DNA from: Pseudomonadota bacterium
GTDB lineage: Bacteria; Pseudomonadota; Gammaproteobacteria; Pseudomonadales; Halieaceae
Assembly (NCBI GenBank): GCA_030591305.1
Contig: JAUVBI010000149.1
Coordinates: forward strand, 1-7,807
Reading direction: 5' to 3'
DNA: 7,807 nt
Both the position numbers and the translations under genes were made by a program. Every line of letters starts with the position of its first letter. The stretch's first letter is position 1. The notes below the pieces were generated by a model, which ran no database searches, was not told where the DNA came from, and saw only the letters and a program-made list of their open reading frames with translations. This document shows positions 7,383-7,807 of this stretch, piece by piece.

Positions 7383-7387
7383 TCCTC
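7383..7387 (-). promoter_or_regulatory. Shine-Dalgarno that fixes the cytochrome's GTG start
   Basis: GAGGA on the minus strand lies 7 nt before the GTG at 7375-7373. The reading frame offers no Met inside the signal peptide, so this is the only sensible start. Confidence 0.75.
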
Positions 7388-7403
7388 ATTTGATTCGATG
7401 CGG

Positions 7404-7409
7404 ATTATA
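7404..7409 (-). promoter_or_regulatory. Consensus -10 box for the cytochrome gene
   Basis: A perfect TATAAT on the minus strand lies in the 57-bp gap between the barrel gene and the cytochrome gene. Initiation about 7 nt further on would give a leader of roughly 20 nt containing the ribosome site. The -35 region at 16-18 bp spacing (around TGGGAA) is poor, and TG sits one base too far upstream for a strict extended -10, so an activator may be needed. Confidence 0.5.
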
Positions 7410-7432
7410 GCCACTTATGCCACTACTTCCCA

Positions 7433-7807
7433 TTAAAAATACCAAGCGAGCTGGACAAACACGGAGGGCCCGGCACCCAGGGTAAAGTCCTCTATACCGG
7501 TCTCAACACCCCCGTATTCAGTTCCCGCAGGTCCTATTGGGACATTAACCGACCCCAGCACTTGCCAATTCTGGCTAAAATTCCACTGAGCGACCAATTG
7601 TGCGAGCGCTGAACCATCGCCCAGATTAATAAAAAGGTTGGGGATAACACTGAGCAGCGGCGTGACTTCAATCAACAATGACCCCGCAACATAATGCTTG
7701 CCCAGTGTGAATATCTCACCACGGGTAATACGCTCTACCAGCTCATGATTGTCCTGGATACTCGCAAGAGAATAATCTGACTGGTGCAAACCAAAGCCAT
7801 TGAAATA
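7433..7807 (-). CDS. C-terminal end of an outer-membrane beta-barrel protein, 5'-truncated
   Basis: 124 codons are visible and the frame stays open to the window edge (YFNGFG precedes the TTG at 7789), so the TTG is not a credible start. The sequence shows repeated amphipathic strands typical of barrels: YVAGSLLIEVTP, IPNLFINLGDG, ALAQLVAQWNFSQNWQVLGSVNVPIG and SVFVQLAWYF. It ends on an aromatic-Phe C-terminus with alternating hydrophobics, the signal read by the BAM complex. Turns are Gly/Asn/Asp-rich, and the strands alternate polar and hydrophobic residues. I do not recognise the family; a porin or a transport-associated barrel is possible. It lies upstream of the cytochrome gene on the same strand, with no clear terminator between them. 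Confidence 0.75.
   Translation of the reverse strand, partial: YFNGFGLHQSDYSLASIQDNHELVERITRGEIFTLGKHYVAGSLLIEVTPLLSVIPNLFINLGDGSALAQLVAQWNFSQNWQVLGSVNVPIGPAGTEYGGVETGIEDFTLGAGPSVFVQLAWYF

Noticed and set aside
7787..7789. TTG as the start codon of a small 118-aa protein
   Set aside because: The frame continues to the window edge with barrel-like residues, and there is no signal peptide after the TTG.
1..7807. A new defence, secretion or biosynthetic system
   Set aside because: The genes are a housekeeping helicase, a standard efflux pair, a cytochrome, a lone lipoprotein and a barrel fragment; nothing links them into a novel system beyond the repeat noted above.

Overview
The window looks like a chromosomal segment from a Gammaproteobacterium. 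The Rep helicase fragment aligns almost codon for codon, from memory, with the Escherichia coli/Pseudomonas protein. The c5-type cytochrome, the tripartite RND pump genes and an outer-membrane barrel with a C-terminal Phe all point to a respiring Gram-negative. Base composition is moderate rather than high in GC, which would fit a marine or environmental lineage, but I cannot place it to genus.

Layout, left to right. (1) Bases 1-1726 (+) are the 3' six-sevenths of rep, an ATP-dependent 3'-5' DNA helicase; its start and Walker A motif lie outside the window. (2) Bases 1841-2476 (+) encode a small secreted lipoprotein of unknown function with its own Shine-Dalgarno and a GTG start. (3) Bases 2491-2557 hold a striking repeat: a perfect 50-bp palindrome followed by a third copy of its 16-bp core. 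It sits exactly where the rightward lipoprotein gene meets the leftward pump gene, and the last copy provides the pump's stop codon. (4) Bases 6838-2555 (-) are a two-gene efflux operon: a periplasmic adaptor lipoprotein (5717-6838), then an HAE1-type RND inner-membrane transporter (2555-5707), 9 bp apart and probably translationally coupled. (5) Bases 6881-6915 are a Rho-independent terminator on the minus strand. (6) Bases 6935-7375 (-) encode a secreted cytochrome c5-like protein with a good -10 box upstream. (7) Bases 7433-7807 (-) are the C-terminal end of an outer-membrane beta-barrel protein running off the window.

How the parts fit: the transporter and adaptor form two thirds of a drug/solute efflux pump. 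The adaptor carries the R-x3-L-x6-S hairpin motif used to dock on TolC-like channels, but no outer-membrane channel and no regulator gene is present here, so both must be encoded elsewhere. Rep and cytochrome c5 genes lie near each other in pseudomonads, so the pump and lipoprotein may be lineage-specific additions to an old neighbourhood. I found no phage, CRISPR, toxin-antitoxin or defence genes. The most unusual item is the palindromic repeat; the genes themselves belong to known types, apart from the uncharacterised lipoprotein and the unidentified barrel.
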